36,018 bases of DNA from Ensifer sp. IC3342 (GTDB lineage Bacteria; Pseudomonadota; Alphaproteobacteria; Rhizobiales; Rhizobiaceae), in contig NZ_JADYVE010000029.1 in the NCBI RefSeq assembly GCF_020193655.1, positions 1-36,018 on the forward strand, written 5' to 3'. A model generated the notes under the pieces. That model made no database searches and was not told the origin of the DNA. It saw only the letters and a program-made list of their open reading frames with translations. Positions 24,741 to 33,052 of the stretch are shown in pieces. The first letter of the stretch is position 1; every line of letters starts with the position of its first letter. A program made the translations under genes and the position numbers.

Positions 24741-25832
24741 TCAGGCTATTGGCGCTCCAGCGGCGCCGGGAACCTGGGCGGATGGCGTCATCTCGGCGTC
24801 AGGCCTGAGCCAGGTTTCATAGACATGAGCGGCGACGTAGAGATCGAGCACCGGCAGGCCGACGCAGGTCACAAGAATCGGTCCTTCCGCTACGAGGCTG
24901 GTGTCAAAGCAGTCCTTCATGCTCTTCACACCGAGCGCCGGGCCAAGCTGCTCCAGCGTAGAGCCCATGCGCGAAAAATAGAGGGCCAGACTTTGCGAGT
25001 TTCGCCGCGAAACCATGGAAATATCGTCGCACAGTGCCACCCCTGTCCGGAGGACATGTTGGATATAGCCGGCCGGCGTCTCGTCTCCGCCAAGATGCAG
25101 CACGACGGCATTCGGACCTATATCTTCCATTTGATAGACGGGCGCGCTGGAATTGGAGGCGGTGATCATGAAGCGGCAATCCCGCAGCATTCGGTTGTCC
25201 TCAACCGCTTCAAGCGGAATTTCATGAGTTGTGGCCAAATCCTCGACGAGCCTGCGCGCCGAAACTCCGGATCGGCTGCGCACGTAGATCTTGGAGATGA
25301 TGCCGGCTCCGAAATGGCCGAGCACTTTCACGATCTGTTCGGCAATGGGGCCTGCTCCGAAAAGGAAGACAGAAAGTTCAGTTGGCTGGGAGAAGAAGAG
25401 CTCAAGCGCCATTGAGGCATAGGTGGCCGTTCGCGCCGCGGATATCTCCGTTCCGTCCATTACGCAAGGGGGGCGCAAGGTGAAACTGTCGAGCAGCACG
25501 ATTGTCGAGGTCGAACGTGGCTGTCCCAACTGTCGGTTTATTGCATTAGCGCCGACGATTTTGACGGCGGCATAACGCGTTCCGACACCCGATAGCGCTG
25601 AGAGTTTCCAGCCTAATCGCTCGCCGTTCAACGCATGGCGGTAATCTTCGAACTGGCGTTGTCTCCACAGCTCGGCTTCGTTGAAGGAAAGCACGGATTT
25701 CAAGCCATGGGCCTGTCCCTGACGGATGTCGGACCAGGCCTCCTTGGCGGCTCGATGGAGATCGCTCGCGTCGAGGCGAACGCCTCGATGCTTCATTTCG
25801 ACAAGTGAAAAATACCGGGGCATTTCATCCAT
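24741..25832 (-). CDS. Ornithine cyclodeaminase / mu-crystallin family protein
   Basis: The ATG at 25832 has GGAGAA seven bases upstream; the frame is open to 25937 without family likeness. The 363 residues contain the Rossmann loop FLFGAGPIAEQIVKVLGHFG at about 175-195, the substrate-side RYAAVKIVGAN and DGTEISAARTATYASMAL (the usual 'T..RTAAxSAL' helix), and DCRFMITASNSSAPV. Members deaminate ornithine to proline, reduce ketimines or cyclic imines, or oxidise opine-like imino acids. The region usually containing the ornithine-cyclisation Asp reads LHLGGDETPAGY, so a related role is possible, but ornithine specificity is not certain. It pairs with the MmgE/PrpD gene downstream; a broken second MmgE/PrpD gene lies just upstream. 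Confidence 0.85.
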   Translation of the reverse strand: MDEMPRYFSLVEMKHRGVRLDASDLHRAAKEAWSDIRQGQAHGLKSVLSFNEAELWRQRQFEDYRHALNGERLGWKLSALSGVGTRYAAVKIVGANAINRQLGQPRSTSTIVLLDSFTLRPPCVMDGTEISAARTATYASMALELFFSQPTELSVFLFGAGPIAEQIVKVLGHFGAGIISKIYVRSRSGVSARRLVEDLATTHEIPLEAVEDNRMLRDCRFMITASNSSAPVYQMEDIGPNAVVLHLGGDETPAGYIQHVLRTGVALCDDISMVSRRNSQSLALYFSRMGSTLEQLGPALGVKSMKDCFDTSLVAEGPILVTCVGLPVLDLYVAAHVYETWLRPDAEMTPSAQVPGAAGAPIA

Positions 25833-25967
25833 CGCCGTTCTCCGCAGGCATGTGCAACGTGAGGTCGTGTCGCACAATTTCACAGTCGGAGCGGGCGACG
25901 TAAAGGAAAGAACAGGATATATTTCTGTCTCTGCCAAGCAACGCTTTCGCGTCGGGAAGGAACTGTT

Positions 25968-26336
25968 TCAATCTGAAGAGTAAAAATCTCCGGTGTTCTG
26001 TGAACTACCGTTTATGCTCGGGTGACGCGGTGATGAAATCCTAACGTTTTTGACGGACGACTGGCGCATTGCGGCGGCCAGCGCGAGCGCATGCGCCGCT
26101 TGTGCTGCGTCGACGCGCATCAACGTCGCAGTCGCGACCGCCCCCCCAAAGATCTGCCTGGTCCCATGCCCGTGAAGCGTCTTTCGGGGGGTGCGTGTAA
26201 GTGAGCGAGCTACAGCGCGGCCGCCATGACGGTGGCCTTTCTCGTAGGTGTCGCCGAAGTCGAGCCCATCGATCTGGATCGCAGCCGAACGCGTCGCGCG
26301 AAAGGCGTGGAAGCCCTTCCTCGACGATGTACTCAC
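25968..26336 (-). pseudogene. Second MmgE/PrpD-family gene, decayed internal fragment
   Basis: Minus-strand residues read LDFGDTYEKGHRHGGRAV, corresponding to the family's active-site DFDDTxxxxxHPG. Then come HGHGTRQIFGGAVATATLMR and DAAQAAHALALAAAMRQSS, the following G-H-G-T and A-A-H-A-L helices. The fragment lacks the N-terminal start and the entire C-terminal domain, and the conserved His-Pro-Gly has become His-Gly-Gly. It sits between the carbon-nitrogen hydrolase and the ornithine-cyclodeaminase genes. The pathway therefore once had two MmgE/PrpD enzymes and one has been lost, which may have disturbed transcription between the two halves of the locus. Confidence 0.65.
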
Positions 26337-26422
26337 CGGAGCTTGACGACGGAGATCGGCCGCCGCCCATCTTCAAGGCGGATCGTCTGCCTTGCGACTG
26401 GTAGAACTGGAATTTCGACGGT

Positions 26423-27319
26423 TCATTCGTGGAGTCCGCAAGCCGAACATTCGCAGTCATCGCTAGAGCCACAGCGTCGAGGCTTGCGTTGGAGACCCGC
26501 GAAGGAGATTTTGTGACGGGCGCAAGGAATGAGTTTCCGGACGGCCCCAACGCGGCCGTGGTCGATCCACGCGGAAACAGTACCCACCTGATCGACGGCG
26601 CGGGCGATGACCTGTCCCCAGGGGTCGCAGACAAGCGAATTGCCGTAGGTGAACCGCCGATCTCCGTCTGCCGCCGGGTAGCTGCCCCACTGTCCGCAGG
26701 CGACGAAATATACCTGGTGTTCGATGGCGCGGGCGCGGCACAGGACCTCCCAGTGATCCTTGCCGGTCTGCAGCGTGAAGGCCGCCGGCAAAATGACGAC
26801 ATCGACATCCGCGCTCGACAAGGCATCGAAAAGCCTCGGGAAGCGAAGATCGTAGCAGATGGCGCAACCGATCCTGAAACCGCGCGCTTTATAGACAAAG
26901 AGCCTCTCTCCACCTGCTACGGTCTCGGATTCGCGATAGATTTTGCCATCGGGCGCCTCGATGTCGAACAGGTGAACCTTGCGATAGCGGCCGACCTCAT
27001 TGCCCTGCGGGTCAAAAACGACCGTCGTGTTGTATATTCTTGGGCTGTCGTCGATGCTTTCGAGCAAACTGCCGCCATGGATCCAGACGCCATAGCGGGC
27101 CGCGAAATCCTGCAGCATTCGATAGGCCTCGCCGCCCGGCATGCGATCGGCTGCCGCAAGTTTCTCCGCGGCCGTTCCCCCGGACCAGTCGAAATGCTCC
27201 GGAAGCACGATGAGGCTCGGCGCATCACGCTCGATCGCCTGAAGCATCAAGGTTTCGGCCGCACGCAGATTGAGCTCTCGATCGGGCTGGGAATTCATCT
27301 GTATGAGGGAAATCTTCAT
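26423..27319 (-). CDS. Carbon-nitrogen hydrolase (nitrilase superfamily)
   Basis: A 298-residue protein with the nitrilase-superfamily triad: Glu in LIVLPEHFDW (~residue 41), Lys in RYRKVHLFDIEAPDG (~112), and nucleophile Cys in IGCAICYDLRFPRLF (~148). The sequence is closest to Nit1/Nit2-type omega-amidases and other amide hydrolases (VVILPAAFTLQTGKDHWEVL, then YGNSLVCDPWGQVIA). Its ATG overlaps the RraA-like stop by four bases, so it is translated from the same messenger. The catalytic domain ends near RKLIPCARHKI; the last ~28 residues do not resemble the family and may result from a frameshift where the MmgE/PrpD remnant begins. Likely role: hydrolysis of an amide in the pathway. Confidence 0.87.
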   Translation of the reverse strand: MKISLIQMNSQPDRELNLRAAETLMLQAIERDAPSLIVLPEHFDWSGGTAAEKLAAADRMPGGEAYRMLQDFAARYGVWIHGGSLLESIDDSPRIYNTTVVFDPQGNEVGRYRKVHLFDIEAPDGKIYRESETVAGGERLFVYKARGFRIGCAICYDLRFPRLFDALSSADVDVVILPAAFTLQTGKDHWEVLCRARAIEHQVYFVACGQWGSYPAADGDRRFTYGNSLVCDPWGQVIARAVDQVGTVSAWIDHGRVGAVRKLIPCARHKISFAGLQRKPRRCGSSDDCECSACGLHE

Positions 27320-27966
27320 GAGGCAATCCTATCCAGATCGAAGATGGAATGACCTGCTTCCAGGTAGGGTCGGAGTTGCAGGGAGCGACGCTGCCGTTCG
27401 AGCGCAGCCTCGGCGACCCGGCGCATATGCGACGGTGAGGCGACGAACACACCTTCGGCGTCCGCCAGGACCGCATAGCCGGGCAGGACGGCCGCGCCGC
27501 CGCAGGCGACCGGAATATTGATGGCGCCACCGATCAGATGCCGGCGGCTGGTCGTCTTGGACGAGACGCCGCGACACCAGACCGGGAACCGGCTGGCCCG
27601 GATCTCCTCAATGTCGGTGCAAGGGCCGTCAACAATGACGGCAACGGCGCCCCGCGCACGGGCAGCGGCAACGACGCCGCCGCCGACGCACGCGACGTCA
27701 TCGCGGTCGACCCGGGAGATGACGAGGACATCCCCCGGGCGCAGAAGATCGATTGCTTTGTAGACGACCGCTCCATCGCGGCCGGGTGCGGCCACCGTCG
27801 TGGCCGTTCCGATTGCCTTTGCCGGGAAGATCGGCGCGATCTCCGCTCCGACGAAGCCGAGATACTCGAAATGGCCGATCGTTGCGGTTTCGACCTCCTG
27901 GAGGAGGCCCGGCAGCGCTTCCGGAATGGCCTTGGGCTGCTTTCCAATGCGGTATGGTTCAATCAT
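27316..27966 (-). CDS. RraA-like protein (4-hydroxy-4-methyl-2-oxoglutarate aldolase / RraA family)
   Basis: A 216-residue RraA-fold protein with GGAG nine bases before the ATG. The central GGGVVAAARARGAVAVIVDG is the family's glycine-rich motif (GGxxAxxAxxxGxxGxVVDG), followed by a Thr-Asp pair, whereas most aldolases have Arg-Asp there. Loss of that Arg suggests a changed substrate. Family members include HMG/CHA aldolases, oxaloacetate decarboxylases and the RNase E inhibitor RraA; the catabolic context favours a lyase or decarboxylase. It sits 27 bases after the TauD-like gene and overlaps the carbon-nitrogen hydrolase by four bases, forming a three-gene operon. Confidence 0.82.
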   Translation of the reverse strand: MIEPYRIGKQPKAIPEALPGLLQEVETATIGHFEYLGFVGAEIAPIFPAKAIGTATTVAAPGRDGAVVYKAIDLLRPGDVLVISRVDRDDVACVGGGVVAAARARGAVAVIVDGPCTDIEEIRASRFPVWCRGVSSKTTSRRHLIGGAINIPVACGGAAVLPGYAVLADAEGVFVASPSHMRRVAEAALERQRRSLQLRPYLEAGHSIFDLDRIAS

Positions 27967-27993
27967 CCGACAAAGCTCCGATCTCTATCGCGC

Positions 27994-28854
27994 TCAAATC
28001 GGGCGTTCGCCGGAGGTCGTCGTCCGGTGCATGATGCGGATGGTGTTCGGATCGAACGAGTCGCGCCGATGCATCGTGCAGCGGTTGTCCCACATGACGA
28101 TGTCGCCGACGTCCCATTTCTGAATGAAGATCTCGGGCGCGCCGGTGGTGTGCTCCCAAAGCTTCGCAATCAGGTCGTTGCTTTCATCAAGCGGCATGCC
28201 GACGATCCACGAGCCTTCGGGCGTTCCCCCGAGATAGAGGGCCTTGCGGCCCGTCTCTGCATGGGTCCTGACCAGCGGATGGACGATGCCGCTCCATTCG
28301 CGAAAGTCCGCACTTTTCGGTTCGGATTTCCCGAGGCGCAGCTTGCCGGTCTTGTCATAGACGTTCTGGAAGAAGATTTGCCGTCCGTCGATGGCCTTGC
28401 GCAGCTCCTCGGGAAGCGTGTCGTACGCGCGATAGGTCGACAGGAAATAGGTGTTGCCACCGGACGGCGGGACTTCGATCGCCCGAAGAATGGCGCCGGC
28501 CGGCGGGCGCTCGTAGAACCAGGTATCCGTGTGCCACGTTGCTTCGCTGTTTCCGAGCGCGCCGCTTGGCTTGCCGTCGGTCATCACATTGCTGATGACC
28601 AGGATCTCAGGGTATGTCGGATGCCCGCCTTCCTGCAACTGCTTCGGATGAATGACGAAGTCGCCGAAGTGGCGGGAAAAATCCACCTGCTGCTGGTCGG
28701 TAATGTGGGCGCCCCGAAAGCGGATGACGCCATACTGCAGCCAGTATGATCGGACCGCGGCGATGTCCGGATCGTCGTAGTTGGAAAAGTCGAAATCGAC
28801 GATGTCCGCGCAGACATTGCTCTCGTTCTGGGTTGCCGAAACGCTCGTGTTCAT
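27994..28854 (-). CDS. TauD/TfdA-family Fe(II)/2-oxoglutarate dioxygenase
   Basis: The ATG at 28854 is preceded by AAGAGA; the longer frame to 28899 has no family likeness. The 286 residues include YGVIRFRGAHIT, then EATWHTDTWF, where His-x-Asp binds iron, followed by PPSGGNTYFLSTYRAYDTLP. Near the end DIVMWDNRCTMHRRDSFDP carries the distal iron His, and RIMHRTT the 2-oxoglutarate-binding Arg. Such enzymes hydroxylate taurine, phenoxyacetates, carnitine-like amines and other small molecules, often releasing an aldehyde. It is the first gene of the dioxygenase-RraA-hydrolase operon. A motif 75 bases upstream recurs before the ABC-transporter operon, linking uptake and oxidation. Confidence 0.9.
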   Translation of the reverse strand: MNTSVSATQNESNVCADIVDFDFSNYDDPDIAAVRSYWLQYGVIRFRGAHITDQQQVDFSRHFGDFVIHPKQLQEGGHPTYPEILVISNVMTDGKPSGALGNSEATWHTDTWFYERPPAGAILRAIEVPPSGGNTYFLSTYRAYDTLPEELRKAIDGRQIFFQNVYDKTGKLRLGKSEPKSADFREWSGIVHPLVRTHAETGRKALYLGGTPEGSWIVGMPLDESNDLIAKLWEHTTGAPEIFIQKWDVGDIVMWDNRCTMHRRDSFDPNTIRIMHRTTTSGERPI

Positions 28855-28928
28855 AGGTATCTCTTGCCTCCGTGTGGAATCCCGGGCTCGGGACCACATT
28901 GAATTTAGCGGGGAGAGTTATGATGAAG

Positions 28929-28970
28929 CCAATATCGATTTCTATTCATTGATACTGCATCCATATTAAT
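28929..28970. promoter_or_regulatory. Shared operator-like motif, copy 1 (before the dioxygenase operon)
   Basis: The first 25 bases (CCAATATCGATTTCTATTCA, then TTGAT) agree with 32881-32905 at 20 of 25 positions, and the agreement resumes over the last dozen bases (AT-C-TAT-AAT pattern). It contains two direct half-sites, ATCGAT and ATTGAT, 14 bases apart. It lies 75 bases upstream of the dioxygenase start and just after the end of the ABC ATPase gene. Confidence 0.5.
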
Positions 28971-28975
28971 CGGCG

Positions 28976-30073
28976 TTACTCCTCCAGCAGTTGAACCGCG
29001 GCGTGGGCGATCGCCAGTTCGACACGGTGGCCGACAGCAAGCTTGTCGAGGCGAGAGGAGCGGATCATCGATTTCAGCGTGATCTCGCCATCCACCAGCA
29101 GCCACGCCTCGAGATAGGCGCCAAGGTTGACGACCTTCTGGATGGTTCCCGTTAGGAGGTTCGCAGGTTCGTCCAAAGCCCCTGCCGCGTCGGCGAGCCT
29201 GACGGCTTCCGGTCTGATGCAGCAGAAACGGGCCTTGTCGGGAACGAGGCCCGGCATCCGCGCCGCCATAATCGGCATGCCTGCCGTTCCCAGGAGTACT
29301 CTCCAGCTTCCATTACCGGTTTTGGCATCGGCGACGGCGGAAATCGGGAGGATGTTGGACTTGCCGATGAAATCCGCCACGAACGAAGTTCTTGGTCGGC
29401 CGTATATATCCGCGGGCGCCCCTTCTTGGGCGACGGCTCCACCCTGCATGACGATGATCCGATCGGACATCGCCATCGCCTCCTCCTGATCGTGGGTGAC
29501 ATACACGAAGGTCATGCCGAGATCCTGCTGGATCTCCTTCAACTCGACGCGCATGGCCTCCCGGAGCTTGAGGTCGAGGTTGGAGAGCGGCTCGTCGAGG
29601 AGCAGCACGGACGGGGAGGGCGCAATGGCTCGTGCGACCGCGACTCTCTGTTGTTGGCCGCCCGACAGTTCCTTCGGGTAACGGTTCTCGAAGCCTTCGA
29701 GGCGAACACTTTTCAAGGCACGCTTGGCCCCGGCAGCGACTTCTTCGCGGGACCGGCCCTGCATTTTGAGGCCAAATCCGACATTTTCCGCGACCGTCAT
29801 ATGCGGAAACAGTGCGTAGTTCTGAAAGACGAGCCCAATCTTGCGAGCCTCCGGCGGAATGCCGGTCTGGTCCGTCCCGCGGATCCGAATCTCTCCGCTT
29901 GTAGGGCTTTCGAAGCCGGCGATCATGTTCAATGTCGTGGTCTTTCCGCAACCCGACGGGCCGAGAATGCTGACGAACTTTCCCTTCGGAATGGCCAGAT
30001 TGACGTTCTTGACGATGCGGTTCGCGCCGAACTTCTTGCTGACGGAATGGAGTTCGATATCGATGGTGCTCAT
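28976..30073 (-). CDS. ABC transporter ATP-binding protein (PotA-like)
   Basis: A 365-residue ATPase with Walker A GPSGCGKTT (~residues 37-45), signature LSGGQQQR, Walker B SVLLLDEPLSNLD and switch-His YVTHDQEEAM. A C-terminal TOBE-type regulatory domain follows (FCCIRPEAVRLAD and LGAYLEAWLLVDG). Length and layout match the spermidine/putrescine/Fe(III)/opine importer class. The start overlaps the downstream-type permease stop by four bases (ATGA). As last gene of the binding protein-permease-permease-ATPase operon it completes a functional importer. The conserved operator-like motif lies just beyond its stop codon and belongs to the next operon. Confidence 0.95.
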   Translation of the reverse strand: MSTIDIELHSVSKKFGANRIVKNVNLAIPKGKFVSILGPSGCGKTTTLNMIAGFESPTSGEIRIRGTDQTGIPPEARKIGLVFQNYALFPHMTVAENVGFGLKMQGRSREEVAAGAKRALKSVRLEGFENRYPKELSGGQQQRVAVARAIAPSPSVLLLDEPLSNLDLKLREAMRVELKEIQQDLGMTFVYVTHDQEEAMAMSDRIIVMQGGAVAQEGAPADIYGRPRTSFVADFIGKSNILPISAVADAKTGNGSWRVLLGTAGMPIMAARMPGLVPDKARFCCIRPEAVRLADAAGALDEPANLLTGTIQKVVNLGAYLEAWLLVDGEITLKSMIRSSRLDKLAVGHRVELAIAHAAVQLLEE

Positions 30074-30873
30074 TTGCTACCCCCGTGGAACTGGGCGGAG
30101 AAACCGCCGATCTTTTCGAAGAGAATGATGGCGCCGAGAATGAAGAGGAGCGACGCGACGTTTACGGCCGCGAGCACCGGGTCCAGGCTGTATTCGAGGT
30201 GATTGATGACGGTGATCGGAAGCGTCGTTTGACCGGGTTTCACCAGAAAGACCGAGATCGGGATGTTGTTGAACGAAAGGATGAAGGCAAAGGTCATCCC
30301 GGAGAACAGGCCGGAGCGGATGAGAGGCAGGAGCACGTATCGTATCCTCTGTGCCGGGCGGGCTCCGAGAATGCGGGCGGCGCGATCAAGCCTCTTGTCG
30401 AAATTAAACATCGCGGTTGCCGCCATGCGCACGACAAAGGGAAGCGTGAGGACGATATGGGCGACGACGAGGCCCGGAGTGCCCAGCAGGTTGAAGAACC
30501 CGGCCGAAGACAGGAAGAGAACGATCGCCACACCCTTTACGATCTGCGGAACTGCCATGGGCGACAGGAGGAACGACATGATCGCGGTGTGCCCCGGACA
30601 TTTCGCGTAGGCAACGCTATAGGCTCCAAGGGCGCCGAGCACGCCGCTTGCGACGGAGACCGTAGCGGCAAGCTTGACGCTCAATAAAAAGGGGTCGAGC
30701 CAACGGCTGTCCCAAAGTGCCGCGTACCAGCCGAGCGTCCAGTCGCTTGGCCGGAAGGTGACGGCCGGGGTGGGGCTGACCGAGGCCGCGATGACGACGA
30801 GAAGGGGAAGGGTGATGAAAGCAAGGATGGCGGCGAGGGATATCTTGAACAGGATCGCAGGCAAGCGATTCAT
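30070..30873 (-). CDS. ABC transporter permease (PotC-like)
   Basis: A 267-residue inner-membrane permease with six predicted spans, starting near residues 12-34 (FKISLAAILAFITLPLLVVI) and continuing VASGVLGALGAYSVAY, IMSFLLSPMAVPQIV, and LLFILGAIILFE at the end. The coupling-helix EAA-like segment reads FDKRLDRAARILGARPAQRI, which docks on the ATPase. It follows its partner permease by 15 bases. Polyamine/opine-type transporters use such heterodimeric permeases; the ligand is set by the binding protein. The frame and length are normal. Confidence 0.92.
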   Translation of the reverse strand: MNRLPAILFKISLAAILAFITLPLLVVIAASVSPTPAVTFRPSDWTLGWYAALWDSRWLDPFLLSVKLAATVSVASGVLGALGAYSVAYAKCPGHTAIMSFLLSPMAVPQIVKGVAIVLFLSSAGFFNLLGTPGLVVAHIVLTLPFVVRMAATAMFNFDKRLDRAARILGARPAQRIRYVLLPLIRSGLFSGMTFAFILSFNNIPISVFLVKPGQTTLPITVINHLEYSLDPVLAAVNVASLLFILGAIILFEKIGGFSAQFHGGSK

Positions 30874-30888
30874 CGGAGCCTCCTGAGA

Positions 30889-31770
30889 TTAAAGGTGGAG
30901 TTTTTGGTTGAGGCGCGACTCGAGCCGGGAACCGATGAACGCGACACCCACCATCAGGATGAGGAGAACGTTCGCCATCACCGCCGCGAACGGCCAGTCG
31001 AGATAGAAGAGGACCTGCTCGTAGACCATGGTGGCCATCACCTTGAACCCTGCGCCACCGAGAAGCGCCGGCGTCGCATAGGCGCTTGCGGCCATCGTGA
31101 AGCCGACCAGCAATGAGCTTATGATGCCGGGGACTGAGAGCGGCAGTACGATATGCCGGATGACGGCGAGCCGGGAGGCGCCGAGGATCTGCGCCGATCG
31201 CTCCAGATTCGGGCTGATGCCTTGAAGGCTCGTCAGCAGCGACAGGACGCCAAAGGGAAGGATGACGTGGGTCAACCCCACGACAACGCCGAAGAGATTC
31301 TTCGACAGAGGCAGCGGCTCGAAGATCACCCCGACCCACATCAACGCCGAATTGATGAAACCGCGGTCATCGAGAATAATCAACCAGCCATAGGTGCGAA
31401 GCACGACGCCGGCGAGCTCCGGCGCAATAGCGAGCGCAAGGACAACCGTCCGCCAGCGTGAGGTCGAGCGTGCCAGATAATAGGCAAGCGGATAGGCGAG
31501 AACGGTGACGCAGACCGCGACGAGGCCGGACATTACAACTGTGCGCCCGAGACCGGCAAGCACCAGGCCGTCTTTGACGAAGCGGCTATAGCTTGCAAGC
31601 GTGGGCGCGCCCCCGTCCAGGCTTTGAAAGCTGATGCCGATCATCATGCCCATCGGGACCGCGAAGAACAGCGTCAACACGATCGACGGTGCCAGCAACG
31701 GCAGGAATGTCTTGACGGACAGGACCCTGCGCGCGGGACTTTGCAAAGTGGAGAAAGCGATTACGGCCAT
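30889..31770 (-). CDS. ABC transporter permease (PotB-like)
   Basis: The ATG at 31770 has GAGGTGG four bases upstream; longer frames overlap the binding-protein gene and are rejected. The 293 residues begin MAVIAFSTLQSPARRVLSVK, followed by a first span LLAPSIVLTLFFAVPMGMMI and five more. The EAA-like coupling segment is PNLERSAQILGASRLAVIRH, followed by LPLSVPGIISSLL, as usual for PotB/HisM-class proteins. It starts eight bases after the binding-protein stop and pairs with the PotC-like permease. This is an intact transporter subunit in the inner membrane. Confidence 0.92.
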   Translation of the reverse strand: MAVIAFSTLQSPARRVLSVKTFLPLLAPSIVLTLFFAVPMGMMIGISFQSLDGGAPTLASYSRFVKDGLVLAGLGRTVVMSGLVAVCVTVLAYPLAYYLARSTSRWRTVVLALAIAPELAGVVLRTYGWLIILDDRGFINSALMWVGVIFEPLPLSKNLFGVVVGLTHVILPFGVLSLLTSLQGISPNLERSAQILGASRLAVIRHIVLPLSVPGIISSLLVGFTMAASAYATPALLGGAGFKVMATMVYEQVLFYLDWPFAAVMANVLLILMVGVAFIGSRLESRLNQKLHL

Positions 31771-31778
31771 GATCCACC

Positions 31779-32819
31779 TCAGTTCGCCGCAGCGACGACA
31801 TCGCGTTCCCAGCGCTCGCCCCACGCGGACAGCCGCGCGGCAACACCCGCGAGGTCGGGTAGATGGAGGGCGTTGAGATCTGCTTCGGTGGTGATCTGTT
31901 TCGCGCGGATGTCGGGCGGTACGTCGATATCGGTCCTTGCGCTGCCGACCTTGTAACCGGTAACCCATGACTCTTGGCTGGCCTTCTCGAGGAAGAAGTT
32001 GACGAACTTCATCGCGGCCTGCCGGTTCTCGGCTTTCTTCGGCACGTTGAGGGTCGCCATCAGCGGAATTGAGCCTTCCTTCGGAAGGACATAGTCGACC
32101 GGCAGGCCGCTATCGACGAGCAATTGCGCGCGTCCGTTCCAGAACGGCATCGCCCAGACCTGCCCATCCTTGATGTAGGTCTCCATGATCGAGGACGACT
32201 GCTCGAAGCCGATTGATTGTTTGGCGAGTGCGGCCATTGCCTCGAAGCCGGGTTCGACATTGTCGAGGAGATCGCCGCCATTGGCAACGGAGAGGATCTC
32301 CATAAGATAGGCTGCCATGGTGTTCTGAAACGTCGGCAGAATGATCTTGCCCTTCAGGCGCTCGTCCGCGAGCGCCGCCCAGGAGTTCGGCGGGTCCGCG
32401 AGCTTGTCCTTCCGATAGAGCAGCGAGAGATATTGCACCTCGTGGACGGCGCCGCACGGTCCAGCAACACTGGCCATTGCTGGCGACAGGTGGGCGAGGT
32501 TGGGCACGTTCTTCGGTGAAAGCGCCATCAGCAGGCCTTCACGGCAGCCTTCGAGCGATTGGGACGCGGTCATGACGACAACGTCGAAGCCGGGCCGGCC
32601 GTTCGTCGCCTTGATCTTCGCGTAATCCTGGGCCGCCGAGCCGACCGCATCGTAGACGACGTCAATGCCGAACGCGGCCTCGAAGGGCGTGATAATCCGC
32701 TCCCGAATGATCCGTTCGTATGGCCCGCCGTAGCTGTTGACGACGAGGGTTTCGGCGCGGCTGTTCGCAGCCAAGGTCACAAAGATGAGCACGCCTGTGC
32801 AGAATGCAGAGAACTTCAT
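31779..32819 (-). CDS. Periplasmic substrate-binding protein (PotD/SBP_bac_8 type)
   Basis: A 346-residue exported protein. MKFSAFCTGVLIFVTLAANS is the signal peptide, cleaved after SRA, leaving ETLVVNSYGGPYE, the typical polyamine/opine-type start. Later landmarks are GFDVVVMTASQSLEGCREGL, YLSLLYRKDKLADPPNSWA, KIILPTFQNTMAAYLMEIL and AMKFVNFFLEKASQESWVTG, matching the spermidine/putrescine-binding superfamily. Acidic residues that bind polyamines are not obvious, so the ligand is probably something else, such as a small amide or amino-acid derivative (inference). It is the first gene of the ABC operon, with AGGGG before the ATG. An operator-like motif shared with the dioxygenase operon lies 62 bases upstream. 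Confidence 0.93.
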   Translation of the reverse strand: MKFSAFCTGVLIFVTLAANSRAETLVVNSYGGPYERIIRERIITPFEAAFGIDVVYDAVGSAAQDYAKIKATNGRPGFDVVVMTASQSLEGCREGLLMALSPKNVPNLAHLSPAMASVAGPCGAVHEVQYLSLLYRKDKLADPPNSWAALADERLKGKIILPTFQNTMAAYLMEILSVANGGDLLDNVEPGFEAMAALAKQSIGFEQSSSIMETYIKDGQVWAMPFWNGRAQLLVDSGLPVDYVLPKEGSIPLMATLNVPKKAENRQAAMKFVNFFLEKASQESWVTGYKVGSARTDIDVPPDIRAKQITTEADLNALHLPDLAGVAARLSAWGERWERDVVAAAN

Positions 32820-32880
32820 GGCGATCCCCTTTTTGGTGTTTGTCGGTTCGGCGACATTGCGCCGCTCACCGTTCTGAACT

Positions 32881-32922
32881 CCAATATTGATTTTCCGTCA
32901 TTGATCAGAAATTCGTATGAAT
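32881..32922. promoter_or_regulatory. Shared operator-like motif, copy 2 (before the ABC-transporter operon)
   Basis: CCAATATTGATTTTCCGTCA followed by TTGAT matches 28929-28953 at 20 of 25 positions. Two ATTGAT half-sites lie 14 bases apart. It is 62 bases before the binding-protein start, about the same distance as copy 1 from the dioxygenase start, and in the same orientation relative to the genes. Confidence 0.5.
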
Positions 32923-33052
32923 GACTTTGCCTCTCTGGCTCCGTGTAAAAGCAAAAGAGGGAGACGGCGGATCGAGCGTCGCCCGAAGACGCCCGGCGGT
33001 GTGCGCCGCGGTTTCCGAGAGTGCGAGCCAGGCGCAACGGTAAAGCCGCCCT

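Noticed and set aside
26429..28749. Two long plus-strand frames (~307 and ~403 codons) opposite the dioxygenase operon
   Set aside because: Both lie antisense to the well-supported RraA, hydrolase and dioxygenase genes and lack motifs.
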